A stretch of DNA of 64,000 bases from SHZI01 sp041396045 (lineage in GTDB: Bacteria; Pseudomonadota; Gammaproteobacteria; Steroidobacterales; GCA-2729495). Both the position numbers and the translations under genes were made by a program. Below, piece by piece: positions 8,805-17,677 of the stretch. Positions within the stretch are counted from its first letter, which is position 1; each line of letters begins with the position of its first letter. A model generated the notes under the pieces. That model made no database searches, had not been told where the DNA came from, and saw nothing but the letters and a program-made list of their open reading frames with translations. The DNA is taken from assembly GCA_041396045.1 (NCBI GenBank), contig JAWKZI010000014.1, forward strand, positions 8,059 to 72,058, given 5' to 3'.

Positions 8805-9494
8805 TCACACCAGCATGGCCAGTACTTCGTCGACGAGAGCCAGGTTCGAGCTCAGCACCGGTACGCCACTCACGGTCTGCGCCTCATCAATAATCGGCAG
8901 CGTCGGCATTCCGGTACCCGACAGCAGTACGGCATCGGCGTCTACGGCACCCAGTTCGCGGATTGCAGCCAGCGCATCGCTACTGTTCAGTGCATAGATA
9001 CTCGTGAGGTCGTCAGCATCGCGGATGCGGATCTCCCGGCCGGCAACCAGTTGTATGCCGCGCGCTTCCCAGAATGTCGTTGCCGCAGCCAGCAGCCAGG
9101 GTGGGTAGGGCGCCATCAGTACCACCCGCCTGGCGTTCAGCCGGTGGAGCCGGCGGGCAATGGCCTCGGTCGCCGTGAGAATCGGAAAGCCGTAGCGTTG
9201 TTCCGCGGCGCTTACCAGCCTGCGTTCGGTGTCATGACCCAGCAGGTAACTCGAGCCGGTGCAGGCGTAGCAGAAGGCGTCGAGTGGCATGCCACCCAGG
9301 GTCGCCAGGTACACCGGCAACCGCTGCAGATATTCCATCAGCCGATCTGGCGGGTTGCTGCTGGCGCTATGCAGCCGTACGGTGACCAACGCCAGGTCAA
9401 TCGGCACCAGGCGACGAAACTCTGCCTCCACGGTCGGATTGGCCTGGGGTGTGCCCACGCCGATGCGCCCACGCGTTGCATACTCGCTATCCAT
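8805..9494 (-). CDS. Asp/Glu racemase superfamily protein, maleate isomerase / arylmalonate decarboxylase-like
   Basis: A 229-residue member of the superfamily that contains maleate cis-trans isomerase and arylmalonate decarboxylase. The N-terminal half has RIGVGTPQANPTVEAEFRRLVP, typical of the group, and the first catalytic loop DAFCYACTGSSYLLG with a cysteine. The second catalytic cysteine, expected in the loop after DADAVLLSG, appears to be absent (SGTGMPTLP instead of a Cys-containing loop). That mirrors, in reverse, arylmalonate decarboxylase, which keeps only the second cysteine. The reaction therefore cannot be assigned. It sits 13 bases downstream of the FAD hydroxylase and 55 bases upstream of the aldehyde dehydrogenase, all on the minus strand. 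Confidence 0.75.
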   Translation of the reverse strand: MDSEYATRGRIGVGTPQANPTVEAEFRRLVPIDLALVTVRLHSASSNPPDRLMEYLQRLPVYLATLGGMPLDAFCYACTGSSYLLGHDTERRLVSAAEQRYGFPILTATEAIARRLHRLNARRVVLMAPYPPWLLAAATTFWEARGIQLVAGREIRIRDADDLTSIYALNSSDALAAIRELGAVDADAVLLSGTGMPTLPIIDEAQTVSGVPVLSSNLALVDEVLAMLV

Positions 9495-9507
9495 GCCCGT
9501 AATCCTC

Positions 9508-10719
9508 TCAGGAAATGGCAGCCTCCCGCCGCAAGCCGGTGATCATCGATGATGCCAGCAAGTACTCGCGGGCGTCAGCCGGATCTGCAGCGATGGCCTT
9601 CAGGCGTGCCAGCTCGGTGCGTCGCCAGGCCGGATCCTTGTTCTGCATACGATTCCGGTTACGCTCTGCCTGGATCAGAATTTCATCCCGGGCCACGGGC
9701 CGACGCTGGCGGTCGTAGAGGTCCAGCAACGATGCCGATTCACCGCCCAGTACGCGCGCAAGTTTGTCGGCCAGGTTAAAGGCATCGTGAATGCCACCAT
9801 TCATGCCCATCCCGCCAGCCGGGCTGTTGATATGAGCGGCGTCACCGGCCAGCAGGACGCGCCCGACCCTGTAGGTGTCCACGATCCGTCGATGAACGCG
9901 ATAGGGCCGATGCTCCAGTACCTCGTAGGGGTGCGGGCGGGGCACGATGCGCTGCAGTTTGCGCTCAATGGATTCCGGTGTGTTCATGCGCTCCGGCTCT
10001 TCGCCGGGATCAGGATAGAGACTGACGCGCCAGCGATCCGGAAGCTGCAACAGGGAAAAGTTGCTATCGGCTGTCCACAGATAGTTCACCGATGACAGTT
10101 CCGGCAGGTAATTCTCAAAAGGAAAGGTTGTGGTCGCCAGCACCGTTGTTTCCGGGTAGCTGGTTCCAGCGAAACCCAAGCCCAGCTGTTCGCGAACCGT
10201 GCTGCCGGCGCCGTCGGCGCCGATCAGCCAGGCAGCCGTTGCCTGACCGGCCTCTGAGCCATTGGCTTCATTTGACCACCGCACCCGGACCCAATCATCG
10301 GTGGCTTCGACGGTGGACACGGCCGCGTTGAATTTCAGCTCGATATGCGGATCGGTTTTTGCAGCTGTCAGTGCCAATGCCACCAACTTTGCCTGCTCGA
10401 ACTGCACGCGGTAAGGGTGGGGCGTATCCGCCGCCAGCACACCCAGATCGAATACGGCCCGTTCATGGGTTTCGTGCTGCCGGATCTGCCAGGTCGGGGC
10501 GATCAGGCCGTGCTTGAGGATGAAAGGCGTGAGGTCGAGTTCGGTGAGCATCTCCAGCGTGGGAGGATGAAAGGTGGATGCCCGCAGATCAGCGCCCACC
10601 CCTGCGCTGCGCTCCAGTACCAGTGATGACACGCCGGCCCGCGCCAGCCGCAGCGCTGTGCACAGGCCTACAGGCCCGGCGCCAACGATGATCACAGGTT
10701 GTTCAGCCTTCACGGACAT
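9508..10719 (-). CDS. FAD-dependent aromatic hydroxylase (PheA/TfdB family-like)
   Basis: Group A flavoprotein monooxygenase of 403 residues. The dinucleotide-binding GAGPVG is near residue 13, the central DG motif is GADGAGSTVREQLGL, and the second FAD motif is VLLAGDAAHINSPAGGMGMNGGIHDAFNLADKL. These enzymes hydroxylate phenolic or heteroaromatic acids using NAD(P)H and O2. The closest general resemblance is to phenol/3-(3-hydroxyphenyl)propionate hydroxylases; the exact substrate cannot be read from sequence. The C terminus is short compared with phenol hydroxylases that carry an extra thioredoxin-like domain. It is probably the first gene of the catabolic trio, with no regulator gene beside it. 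Confidence 0.85.
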   Translation of the reverse strand: MSVKAEQPVIIVGAGPVGLCTALRLARAGVSSLVLERSAGVGADLRASTFHPPTLEMLTELDLTPFILKHGLIAPTWQIRQHETHERAVFDLGVLAADTPHPYRVQFEQAKLVALALTAAKTDPHIELKFNAAVSTVEATDDWVRVRWSNEANGSEAGQATAAWLIGADGAGSTVREQLGLGFAGTSYPETTVLATTTFPFENYLPELSSVNYLWTADSNFSLLQLPDRWRVSLYPDPGEEPERMNTPESIERKLQRIVPRPHPYEVLEHRPYRVHRRIVDTYRVGRVLLAGDAAHINSPAGGMGMNGGIHDAFNLADKLARVLGGESASLLDLYDRQRRPVARDEILIQAERNRNRMQNKDPAWRRTELARLKAIAADPADAREYLLASSMITGLRREAAIS

Positions 10720-10760
10720 CGGAACCTGATGCTACGCCCTGGACTGCACCGCGTGGGGTA

Positions 10761-12104
10761 TCAGGCGTCTTCCGCTGCCTTGTGCTGATAGACGTGCACA
10801 TCGTGTTGCGGGAAGGGGATCGAAATTCCGTCACGGTCAAAGCGGGCTTTCACCTCACGCGTGAGGTCCCAGTAAACCGCCCAGTAATCGCTGGTCTTTG
10901 TCCATGGCCGGCAGACGAATTTGACCGAAGAGTCGGCCAGTTCGTGCATACGCACCACCGGCGCCGGATCCTTGAGGACTTGCGGATGGGCAGCCACAAT
11001 TTCCTCCAGGATGGATTGCGCCTTGTCGGCGTCGTCGGCATAGCCGATACCGAAGCTGAGATCCACGCGGCGGGTGTCGTTTGCGGTGACGTTGGTAATG
11101 ATGCTGCCCCACACGTTGCCGTTGGGAATCATGATCGTCTGGTTGTCGGGAGTGCTAAGGGTGGTTGACACCAGGCTGACTTCCTTCACGGTGCCGGAGA
11201 CGCCAGCCAGCGTCACAAAGTGGCCCACGTCGAACGGCTTGTAGATCATGATCATCAGGCCGGCGGCAAAATTGCTCAAAGTACTCTGCATTGCGAAAGC
11301 AATGATGAAGCTCGCGCCACCAACCACAGCAAACACCGGACCCATGCTCACGCCCATCATGCTGAGTACCAGCAACAGTCCAAAGACTACTGTGGCGACA
11401 AAGGTCGCACGCTGGAGGAAATCCTTAAGCAGGGTAGACAGGCCGCTCGCACGCGCAAGCCCGCGTTTGACCAGCCGCGATACCTGTCTGGCGACAAACA
11501 GCAGCACCAGGAAGGCGATTATGAAGCCCAGCACCTTGATGCCGAACTTGATGCCGCCGTCGGGCGACTTCAGCCACTTCATGGCGAGCGCTGACAGGGC
11601 CGAGAAATCAACGGCCTTGATCCCTTCGGCGGAGATCGCCGACATGTATTGCCGGTACTCCGCGATAGCGTCGGCATCGCCACCCTTGGCCGTCCAGTCA
11701 TCGAGCACGAGCTTCAGTCGTTCAAACAGGATGCGGCGTTCGGCAATAAGTGATTGCAGCTGTTTCTGCGCCGCCGTTGCTGAACCACCACCGTCTTCGC
11801 GAACTGCAATCCTGGCGGCGGCGACCTCCGCCGTCTTGTCCCGGGCCAGATCACGCACTGCCGAGGCCTGTTTGGCGAGTTCGTCGCGCGTCAACGGGGT
11901 CAGTCGCAGGCTGACCTCGTTCAGCGGCGCGGTGGCCGCGATCGGGCCCGATGGGGATATGGTGCTGGCCTGGGCTACGGGCGAGGTGGCAATCGCATCG
12001 ACGGACGCCTGCGGCAGCGCGGTAGTGGCATAGAGCATCGTAATGGTGGTCAACACAGCAAGCGGCAGGCGGGCGCTACGCTGACAGAAATTTGCTGAAT
12101 TCAT
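10761..12104 (-). CDS. MscS-family small-conductance mechanosensitive ion channel
   Basis: Inner-membrane channel of the MscS family, about 447 residues from the ATG at 12104; a 13-residue longer start at 12143 exists but would precede the signal peptide (NFCQRSARLPLAVLTTITMLYATTALPQA). After it comes a periplasmic helical region of about 120 residues, then three hydrophobic segments near FGIKVLGFIIAFLVLLFVARQ, FVATVVFGLLLVLSMMGV and the pore-lining GPVFAVVGGASFIIAFAMQSTLSNFAAGLMIMIYKPFDVG. The beta domain (GVSGTVKEVSLVSTTLSTPDNQTIMIPNGNVWGSIITN) and the C-terminal domain follow. It would act in osmotic safety release or ion export. It faces the FAD hydroxylase as the upstream gene on the same strand. 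Confidence 0.93.
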   Translation of the reverse strand: MNSANFCQRSARLPLAVLTTITMLYATTALPQASVDAIATSPVAQASTISPSGPIAATAPLNEVSLRLTPLTRDELAKQASAVRDLARDKTAEVAAARIAVREDGGGSATAAQKQLQSLIAERRILFERLKLVLDDWTAKGGDADAIAEYRQYMSAISAEGIKAVDFSALSALAMKWLKSPDGGIKFGIKVLGFIIAFLVLLFVARQVSRLVKRGLARASGLSTLLKDFLQRATFVATVVFGLLLVLSMMGVSMGPVFAVVGGASFIIAFAMQSTLSNFAAGLMIMIYKPFDVGHFVTLAGVSGTVKEVSLVSTTLSTPDNQTIMIPNGNVWGSIITNVTANDTRRVDLSFGIGYADDADKAQSILEEIVAAHPQVLKDPAPVVRMHELADSSVKFVCRPWTKTSDYWAVYWDLTREVKARFDRDGISIPFPQHDVHVYQHKAAEDA

Positions 12105-12425
12105 TATCACTGCTGCTCCACGGTCGCCAACCGGCCTTGCCAACGAGCAGGGGAGTATACAGACGGGGGTCCGGCTCCCTCGACGGACCAGCGGCCGGAG
12201 CCTGCCGCGACTTGCTGAAGCCGGTCCTCGCTGCCGGGCACTTATGTCAAATTACCAGTTGCAGGCAGATTAAATGCCGTGCTTCAATTATTTCGGCTGC
12301 CGGATCGCCAGGAAATTAGAACGTCAATCAACCGGTGGGCACGCGTTTGGAGTCGCTCAAGATCCCGCTTCGGCAGGTCTGACAGACATCTGCATCAACA
12401 AGTTGTATTTCCGGGGGAGTTTTCC
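12105..12425. other. Intergenic region between mscS and the PEP-CTERM protein gene
   Basis: About 320 bases between two divergently transcribed genes. It must hold both promoters but I see no convincing paired -35/-10 elements, operator repeats or known riboswitch. A good ribosome site (GGGGGAG) lies about 10 bases before the ATG at 12426. Confidence 0.4.
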
Positions 12426-13430
12426 ATGACTCGGTTAATTGCATTTGCAACACTGATACTGGCTGCAAGCGCTGCACAGGCCACCAACTACATCATTACG
12501 AGCACATCGACTCTGAATGACGTGCGCAAGATCGGCGCGGCCAATATTCCAGAGATCGCCAACTACTCGTCGTGTATTGCACCGTCCACCTGTAGCGGCA
12601 CTCTGGATCCGACCGACCCTGCATCCTGGCCGCTGATGGATGCAGATATCACGACATTCCCGACCGTTGCCGTAGAGCTCAACAACATCAATGTCAACGG
12701 AACGATCTCAGTGGTTGCAGGTTCGGTTACGGCCGCGATCATCAACCAGCTCAATCCGCTGAGCTATGCCACCTACCAGAGCGCGACAGTTCAGAACAAC
12801 CTGGTCAGTGGCGATACGACCTTGCTGAACAACGATCCGCTAAGCGGGACAGTAGTAAAGAGCGTATTGAGTAACCCGTTGGTCTGGACATACAACTTTG
12901 CGACCAACCAGCTCAACCATCAATCCGGCGGTGGCACGGCGGCGACCAGCGCAAGTATCGCAACCTGCGTACCGGTGACAACCCCGGGCGTCGGAACGGG
13001 TATCAGCGGTCAGTGCCGGCAATTGGCCGGACAGATCGACGCCAGTGGCGAACTGGGCGGGATAAACAACAATGCCTCCATCTGGAACTGGGACGGTATG
13101 GGTGCGAATTTCATCGTCCGCGACAGTCAGACCCTGCCATGGCATACGGGCACAGGTACCACGACCACAGGCGGCCTGCAGATCTCTGGCGCATCTGGGC
13201 ATCAAGCCGTTACCTGGGATCTGAGCGGCTTCGTTGACGGTGTCGGCGGGACCATAACTGCTCGCGTGGTTGCTGCTGCCATAGCCAATTCGGGAACTGC
13301 GAATGCGACCGGTGTCAGTGGTCTGTACACCCTGAATGTTGCCGTTATTCCGGTACCGGCCGCCGTCTGGCTGTTCGGCTCGTCGCTGGCGGTACTGGGG
13401 TGGTTACGTCGCCGTACCGTAAGCGCGTAG
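12426..13430 (+). CDS. Secreted VPxPA-type PEP-CTERM sorting domain protein
   Basis: Exported protein of about 334 residues. It has an N-terminal signal peptide (RLIAFATLILAASAAQAT) and a threonine-, asparagine- and alanine-rich low-complexity body with four cysteines. It ends with VIPVPAAVWLFGSSLAVLGWLRRR: a VPxPAAVWLF motif, a hydrophobic helix and a basic cluster, the hallmark of the VPLPA/PEP-CTERM sorting signals that are cut by exosortase/archaeosortase-type enzymes and often link proteins to the cell surface or matrix. The body resembles no enzyme I recognise. No exosortase gene is in this window. The start is supported by a strong ribosome site. A second, unrelated PEP-CTERM-like protein lies on the opposite strand beyond rnpB. 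Confidence 0.85.
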   Translation: MTRLIAFATLILAASAAQATNYIITSTSTLNDVRKIGAANIPEIANYSSCIAPSTCSGTLDPTDPASWPLMDADITTFPTVAVELNNINVNGTISVVAGSVTAAIINQLNPLSYATYQSATVQNNLVSGDTTLLNNDPLSGTVVKSVLSNPLVWTYNFATNQLNHQSGGGTAATSASIATCVPVTTPGVGTGISGQCRQLAGQIDASGELGGINNNASIWNWDGMGANFIVRDSQTLPWHTGTGTTTTGGLQISGASGHQAVTWDLSGFVDGVGGTITARVVAAAIANSGTANATGVSGLYTLNVAVIPVPAAVWLFGSSLAVLGWLRRRTVSA

Positions 13431-13505
13431 AGGCTATTCGCTATGGCGCGATGTTGGCTATTCAGAGTTCGATGCCGACTCGCGGCGCAGACCATAGCCG
13501 CAGCC

Positions 13506-13534
13506 TTGCAGTGAAGAAGGCGAAAGACTAAGGT
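13506..13534 (+). promoter_or_regulatory. Putative sigma-70 promoter of rnpB
   Basis: TTGCAG (13506-13511) and TAAGGT (13529-13534) are separated by 17 bases, and the expected start point falls about seven bases later, at the predicted 5' end of RNase P RNA. Seen in sequence; not tested. Confidence 0.5.
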
Positions 13535-13540
13535 CGGCGC

Positions 13541-13908
13541 GCGAGTCGGCCAGGCAATCGCTTGTGTGCTTGCACACGGGAGGAAAGTCCGGGCTCCGGC
13601 GGGCAGGGTGCCAGGTAACGCCTGGGAGGCGCGAGCCTACGGAAAGTGCCACAGAAAACATACCGCCTAAGGATTCCTTCGGGGATCCCGGTAAGGGTGA
13701 AATGGTGCGGTAAGAGCGCACCGCGCGGGTGGTAACACATCGCGGCACGGTAAACCCCACCCGGAGCAAGACCAAATAGGGAAGCCGTGCTTCGCAAGGA
13801 GCGCACCGTCGCCCCGCGGGCTTCCGGGTAGGTCGCTAGAGGCCGCTGGTGACAGCGGTCCCAGAGGAATGATTGCCCACGACAGAACCCGGCTTATCGG
13901 CCGACTCG
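13541..13908 (+). ncRNA. rnpB: RNase P RNA, bacterial type A
   Basis: Catalytic RNA that trims the 5' leader of tRNA precursors. The universally conserved blocks are present in order: GAGGAAAGTCCGGGCTCC near 13580, GGGCAGGGTGCCAGGTAACGCCTGGG just after, a GGTAAGGGTGAAATGGTGCGG segment near 13690, AAACCCCACCCGGAGCAAGACCAAATAGG near 13752, and AGAGGAATGATTGCCCACGACAGAACCCGGCTTA near the 3' end. The terminal helix is formed by GAGTCGGCC at the 5' end and GGCCGACTC at the 3' end, which fixes the boundaries to within a few bases. In relatives this gene sits directly between rsmI and mraZ; here extra genes separate it from both. Confidence 0.96.
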
Positions 13909-13965
13909 TACTCTGTTCGGCGTCGCCATTCAGGCAGCGCTAATTACCCGCCCGCTTTCGGGCAC

Positions 13966-14727
13966 TCAACTGGCTTTCAAGTTGAGGCGACGTCGCGACC
14001 GCAGCATCAAGGCACCTAAAGCCGTGATAGCCAGTGGCAGGCTGGCTGGTGCCGGAACGACGGTCTGGATCGCCCCGATGCCATCGATGTCGGCGCCTTG
14101 TGGACTGGTCCCCGGGTCAATCTGCAGATCAACCAGACGGACGTATGTAAACAGGTCCGTGAAGCCGAAACCCAGCTTGTCGATATCGAAACCGTAGTTG
14201 AAGACGCCAATGGAGTTACCGCCACCGCCGCCGATATTGCCGGCATTGAACCAGTTCGAGCCATCAGCGCTGATTTCGACGCTGGTGGATTCAGCCACCC
14301 CGACCTCGACAATATAGAGATCATTGAATCCATCTCCAGTACCAATTTTGGTGCCGGAGGGACTGCTGCCGCTGAGGAAGTTGTCCGTGAAGCGAACTGT
14401 CAGGCTGCCACTATCACCAAGCGACGTGAATTTGCAGTTGGCCGTGGATGGCGCGGTGAAGCAGGCCAGTCCGTTCGTGGTGTTGACGTCGGGAACGCCG
14501 AGAGCGTTCAATGGTTCGAGAAAGGCGGCGGCCGGCCCCGGACCCGGACTGAAGTTCACCACTTCATCGGCAAACGACAAGGCCCCTTGGGGAAAGTCGA
14601 TTCCGTTAATCAGCTCCGCCCGCGCTGTAGAGAACATCAGCGTCGAGAAAGCCAGGATGGCAAAAAGAGGAGAGACAGCCAGTGAGTATTGAGCGAATGG
14701 ATGTGGTGCGAGTGAGCGAGGGTTCAT
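13966..14727 (-). CDS. Secreted PEP-CTERM-like protein
   Basis: Protein of 253 residues with an N-terminal signal sequence (FAILAFSTLMFSTARAE), a glycine-, serine- and aspartate-rich beta-type body (DSGSLTVRFTDNFLSGS, YIVEVGVAESTSVEIS, DLFTYVRLVDLQIDPG) and a C-terminal sorting-like tail VVPAPASLPLAITALGALMLRSRRR. The VPAPASLPL plus helix plus arginine cluster is the PEP-CTERM pattern. The body resembles lectin-like or calcium-dependent adhesin folds of other PEP-CTERM proteins, but I assign no function. The ATG is preceded by AGGAGAAAAAAA on the minus strand, a good ribosome site. Its 3' end lies close to the end of rnpB. Confidence 0.82.
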   Translation of the reverse strand: MNPRSLAPHPFAQYSLAVSPLFAILAFSTLMFSTARAELINGIDFPQGALSFADEVVNFSPGPGPAAAFLEPLNALGVPDVNTTNGLACFTAPSTANCKFTSLGDSGSLTVRFTDNFLSGSSPSGTKIGTGDGFNDLYIVEVGVAESTSVEISADGSNWFNAGNIGGGGGNSIGVFNYGFDIDKLGFGFTDLFTYVRLVDLQIDPGTSPQGADIDGIGAIQTVVPAPASLPLAITALGALMLRSRRRLNLKAS

Positions 14728-14865
14728 TTTTTTCTCCTGCGCAGTCGTCGGCCCAAGTATACGCTTTGACAGGAAGAATTAAAGCACACACCTTATGGTC
14801 ATGTATTTGGACATAATCCAGCGCATCCGGTGCCACATATGCGGTAGCGCCAGTCCGGATTCCCG

Positions 14866-15156
14866 ATGGCAGTTGGCCGGATCATGGCCACGCTGAGGCA
14901 ACTACAGACCCGCCGGGAGGAGTTGCAGGCGAAGCTGGATGCCGGTGATCCGTCGGTCGAGTCCGCGCTGCAACTGGTTGATCGGGCCATCTCATCCCGC
15001 ACGCTGACCGTCCAGCACAGCCGCCAGCGCCTGGAAGCGGTCAAGGAGGCGGTAGCGCGCGGCGCCGACAAGGATGACACCAGGCGATTGGACAGTCGCG
15101 CCACAGCCAAGAAAATTGCCGAATTGCGCAAGCGCAAGGACATCAATCGCTTCTAG
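14866..15156 (+). CDS. Small charged helical protein of unknown function
   Basis: About 96 residues, rich in arginine, lysine, glutamate, leucine and alanine, and predicted from composition to be mostly alpha-helical or coiled coil (LRQLQTRREELQAKLDAG, SRQRLEAVKEAVARGADK, ATAKKIAELRKRKDINRF). There is no signal peptide or membrane segment. The ATG at 14866 or the one at 14884 (MATLRQL) could be the start. It overlaps the 3' end of the opposite-strand penicillin acylase gene by 14 bases. I do not recognise the family; length and composition argue for a real gene, though coding status needs homologues. Confidence 0.55.
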   Translation: MAVGRIMATLRQLQTRREELQAKLDAGDPSVESALQLVDRAISSRTLTVQHSRQRLEAVKEAVARGADKDDTRRLDSRATAKKIAELRKRKDINRF

Positions 15157-17626
15157 ACAGCGTCAGCTCGCTGGTCTGGTGCTCGGCGATGGCCGCGTCA
15201 CTGAACCACCAGTAGCGCGGCTCACCGTTGAGCCATGCCGGTGTCTGGTCCTTCAGGTGCGGATCGAACTGGCGGCCGCTGGCCCCGCCGGTAACCACGC
15301 CCATGACCTTGTCGGGATCGCCCAGATCTGCCACGAAGCGCATCGATGCGATCGTGGTTGCTTCGTACGGTGCATTGAACTTGAATGTGCCGCGATTCAG
15401 GGTTTCGCCTGAACCTTCGTGCGGATAGGTGCCGCCGCCGAGAACCCCCGCTGCAGCCTTGCCGGGCACGAGCGGGCTGAAAAACGTGACGGTGTGTACC
15501 TTGCCCCATTGCCAGTCGCGAAGGCTCGATCCCAGTTTTGGCCGGAGTTCGCTCAAGGCATCGACTGCAGCCAGCCGGAAGAGGTCATCACGTGATTCGT
15601 GCTCTTTGGATCGCTGGTCGTCGAACCAGTCGTTGTCGGGCTGTTCCAGCATCAGCGCCAGCCGCTCCTGCCACAGGTAGTAGCTGTTCAGATAGCGTGC
15701 CGTGAGTTCCGGGCCCAGATCATCGCCAAACACCCGCTGGGCAAAATGCCGATACACGGCCTGAAAAGCCGCCGGGGCAGCGGCGTTGGCGTCATCCCGG
15801 TAATCCCAGGCGGCCAGCAACTCTCCGAGTTCCCGGGTATCGGTCCTCGCCAGCAGCGCTGCACTCATTACCGGGGCTACCCGGGCGGCCATCAGGTTGC
15901 GTGTGTCGCGCATGAATCCCCAGTGGTCAAGTGCCGAGAACTTCTGCGGGCCATCCAGCAGTTCGCGCATGCGGCGGTAGCGCCATGAGGCGGCGAAATA
16001 GGTGGAATAGGGCGCCGTGAAACTGCCCGGTACCGTGCGGTGATTGGCGTTGCCGACCCAGCCACGCGCAGGATTCACCTGGCCCGGCATCTGCTCTGCA
16101 GGAATGAATCCCGCCCAGTTGTCGGTGCCGTCGCGTACTTCTACCGGCAGTGACCCGTCGCCCCGCAAGCGCTGCGGGACCCGCCCGCCGGTGGCATGGC
16201 CGATGTTGCCGGCCGTGTCAGCCATGACGTAGTTGAATGGCATAGTGCCACGCAATACTGCGCTGCGAGCCTCATCCACCGACCTGGCCGTAAACAGTGC
16301 CCATGCGCCCGTATCGGCGGCCATGGCCTCCGGCGCGCTCCAGCGCATCGACAACATCTTGCCGCTGGAGACCGCGAAGCCATGATCGGAAATTACCGGA
16401 CCCCGGTGCGTCAGGCGAATGCGCAAGGGCACGTCACGAAACTCGCTGCTGCCGGGGCGCTTGCGGACGCGAATGACCTCCTCGAGGATCTCGAAGGGCC
16501 AGGACTGATCGCCTTCCAGATAGTGATCCGGTTGTGCCGGGTCTTCGGTTTCGATAAACAGATCGACAACATCGCCATAGGCATTGGTCACGCCGAAGGC
16601 CACATGGCTGGTACGCCCGATAGCGAGGCCCGGGATACCCGGGCCGCTCACGCCGACCGCTCGAAAATCGGGGGTAATCAGGCCCACCGGATGCCAGATT
16701 CCCGGCAGTGTTCGTGCATCCAGGTGGGGATCGTTGACCAGCATCGGGGCACCACTGGTCGAGCGACTGCCGCTCATGACCCACTGGTTGCTGCCCAGTT
16801 CGTGTGCCTGCGTGACGGCTGACGAATCCCACGGCAGTAGTGATTTCCACTCCAATTGCTGGATTGATTCCGACTGCGGGTGATAAGCCGCCACCTCGTG
16901 GCCAGGCCGCCCAGGGGTATCCCGGCCACGAGTCGGCTGTTTCTTCGCGGCTGGCGTTGCTGCGGGGTTGTACAGGCCGCTACCGCTGTGGTCGTCGGGA
17001 TTGATGGTGACCTGGCGGATTTCCGCCGCCCGCCTGGGCCCGACGCGGTCGCTGATTTCCTGGGCAATCAATTCGGCCTGCCAGTTCACCGAGCTTTGCC
17101 AACTCAGAAAGTACTGGAGCGTCATGATGTCTTCTAGCGTCCAGGGTGTGGGTGTCATGCCCAGCAATGCATAGCCAAAGGGTTGTTCGCTGGCCCGTGT
17201 GGCGATGTAGGCGTTGAGACCCTCGAGATACAGTTCATAAAAGCGTCGGTCGGCCGGCCCCAGCAACGCGGCGTGGTGGCGTCCGTGCCGCGCCGTACCA
17301 GCAAGCCGCAATTCAATATCGGCCTTCAGTGCCGGTTCACCGATCAGTTCGGCCAGCCGGCCGCTGGCCAGATAGCGTTCGAATTCCAGTTGAAAGCCAC
17401 GGTCCTGGGCAGTTACCCAGCCTTGTGCCCGTATCGCGTCGTCCAGTGATGCGGCGTGGATGTACGGAATGCCCTGTTCGTCCCGACTGATCCGTACCGG
17501 TGCATCAAGCACGTCAAGCTGTACGGTGCCATCTTGCTGATACCGGTCTGCGACCCGCGTGTAAACCACGATGGCAACGATCGACAGGGCGATCAGCCAC
17601 AACCCGCCAACGACAATCCCGCGCAT
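15143..17626 (-). CDS. Penicillin acylase family protein (Ntn hydrolase)
   Basis: Peptidase family S45 enzyme of about 827 residues that hydrolyses amide bonds such as those of beta-lactams or acyl-homoserine lactones. It begins with an uncleaved-looking or signal hydrophobic segment (GLWLIALSIVAIVVYT), then the alpha chain (DAPVRISRDEQGIPYIHAASLDDAIRAQGWVTAQDRGFQLEFERYLASGRLAEL). The self-processing nucleophile is the serine of GSNQWVMSG (about residue 279), which becomes the N terminus of the beta chain; conserved NDPHLD and GVTNAYGDVVDLF follow. The start at 17626 is preferred over an ATG seven codons upstream. Quorum-quenching or detoxification are possible roles, but substrate cannot be told from sequence. 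Confidence 0.92.
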   Translation of the reverse strand: MRGIVVGGLWLIALSIVAIVVYTRVADRYQQDGTVQLDVLDAPVRISRDEQGIPYIHAASLDDAIRAQGWVTAQDRGFQLEFERYLASGRLAELIGEPALKADIELRLAGTARHGRHHAALLGPADRRFYELYLEGLNAYIATRASEQPFGYALLGMTPTPWTLEDIMTLQYFLSWQSSVNWQAELIAQEISDRVGPRRAAEIRQVTINPDDHSGSGLYNPAATPAAKKQPTRGRDTPGRPGHEVAAYHPQSESIQQLEWKSLLPWDSSAVTQAHELGSNQWVMSGSRSTSGAPMLVNDPHLDARTLPGIWHPVGLITPDFRAVGVSGPGIPGLAIGRTSHVAFGVTNAYGDVVDLFIETEDPAQPDHYLEGDQSWPFEILEEVIRVRKRPGSSEFRDVPLRIRLTHRGPVISDHGFAVSSGKMLSMRWSAPEAMAADTGAWALFTARSVDEARSAVLRGTMPFNYVMADTAGNIGHATGGRVPQRLRGDGSLPVEVRDGTDNWAGFIPAEQMPGQVNPARGWVGNANHRTVPGSFTAPYSTYFAASWRYRRMRELLDGPQKFSALDHWGFMRDTRNLMAARVAPVMSAALLARTDTRELGELLAAWDYRDDANAAAPAAFQAVYRHFAQRVFGDDLGPELTARYLNSYYLWQERLALMLEQPDNDWFDDQRSKEHESRDDLFRLAAVDALSELRPKLGSSLRDWQWGKVHTVTFFSPLVPGKAAAGVLGGGTYPHEGSGETLNRGTFKFNAPYEATTIASMRFVADLGDPDKVMGVVTGGASGRQFDPHLKDQTPAWLNGEPRYWWFSDAAIAEHQTSELTLSRSD

Positions 17627-17677
17627 CGAACTCTCCCCCCGCCACACACCAGGGATGCAGCATCCCGTTTGTCGGCC

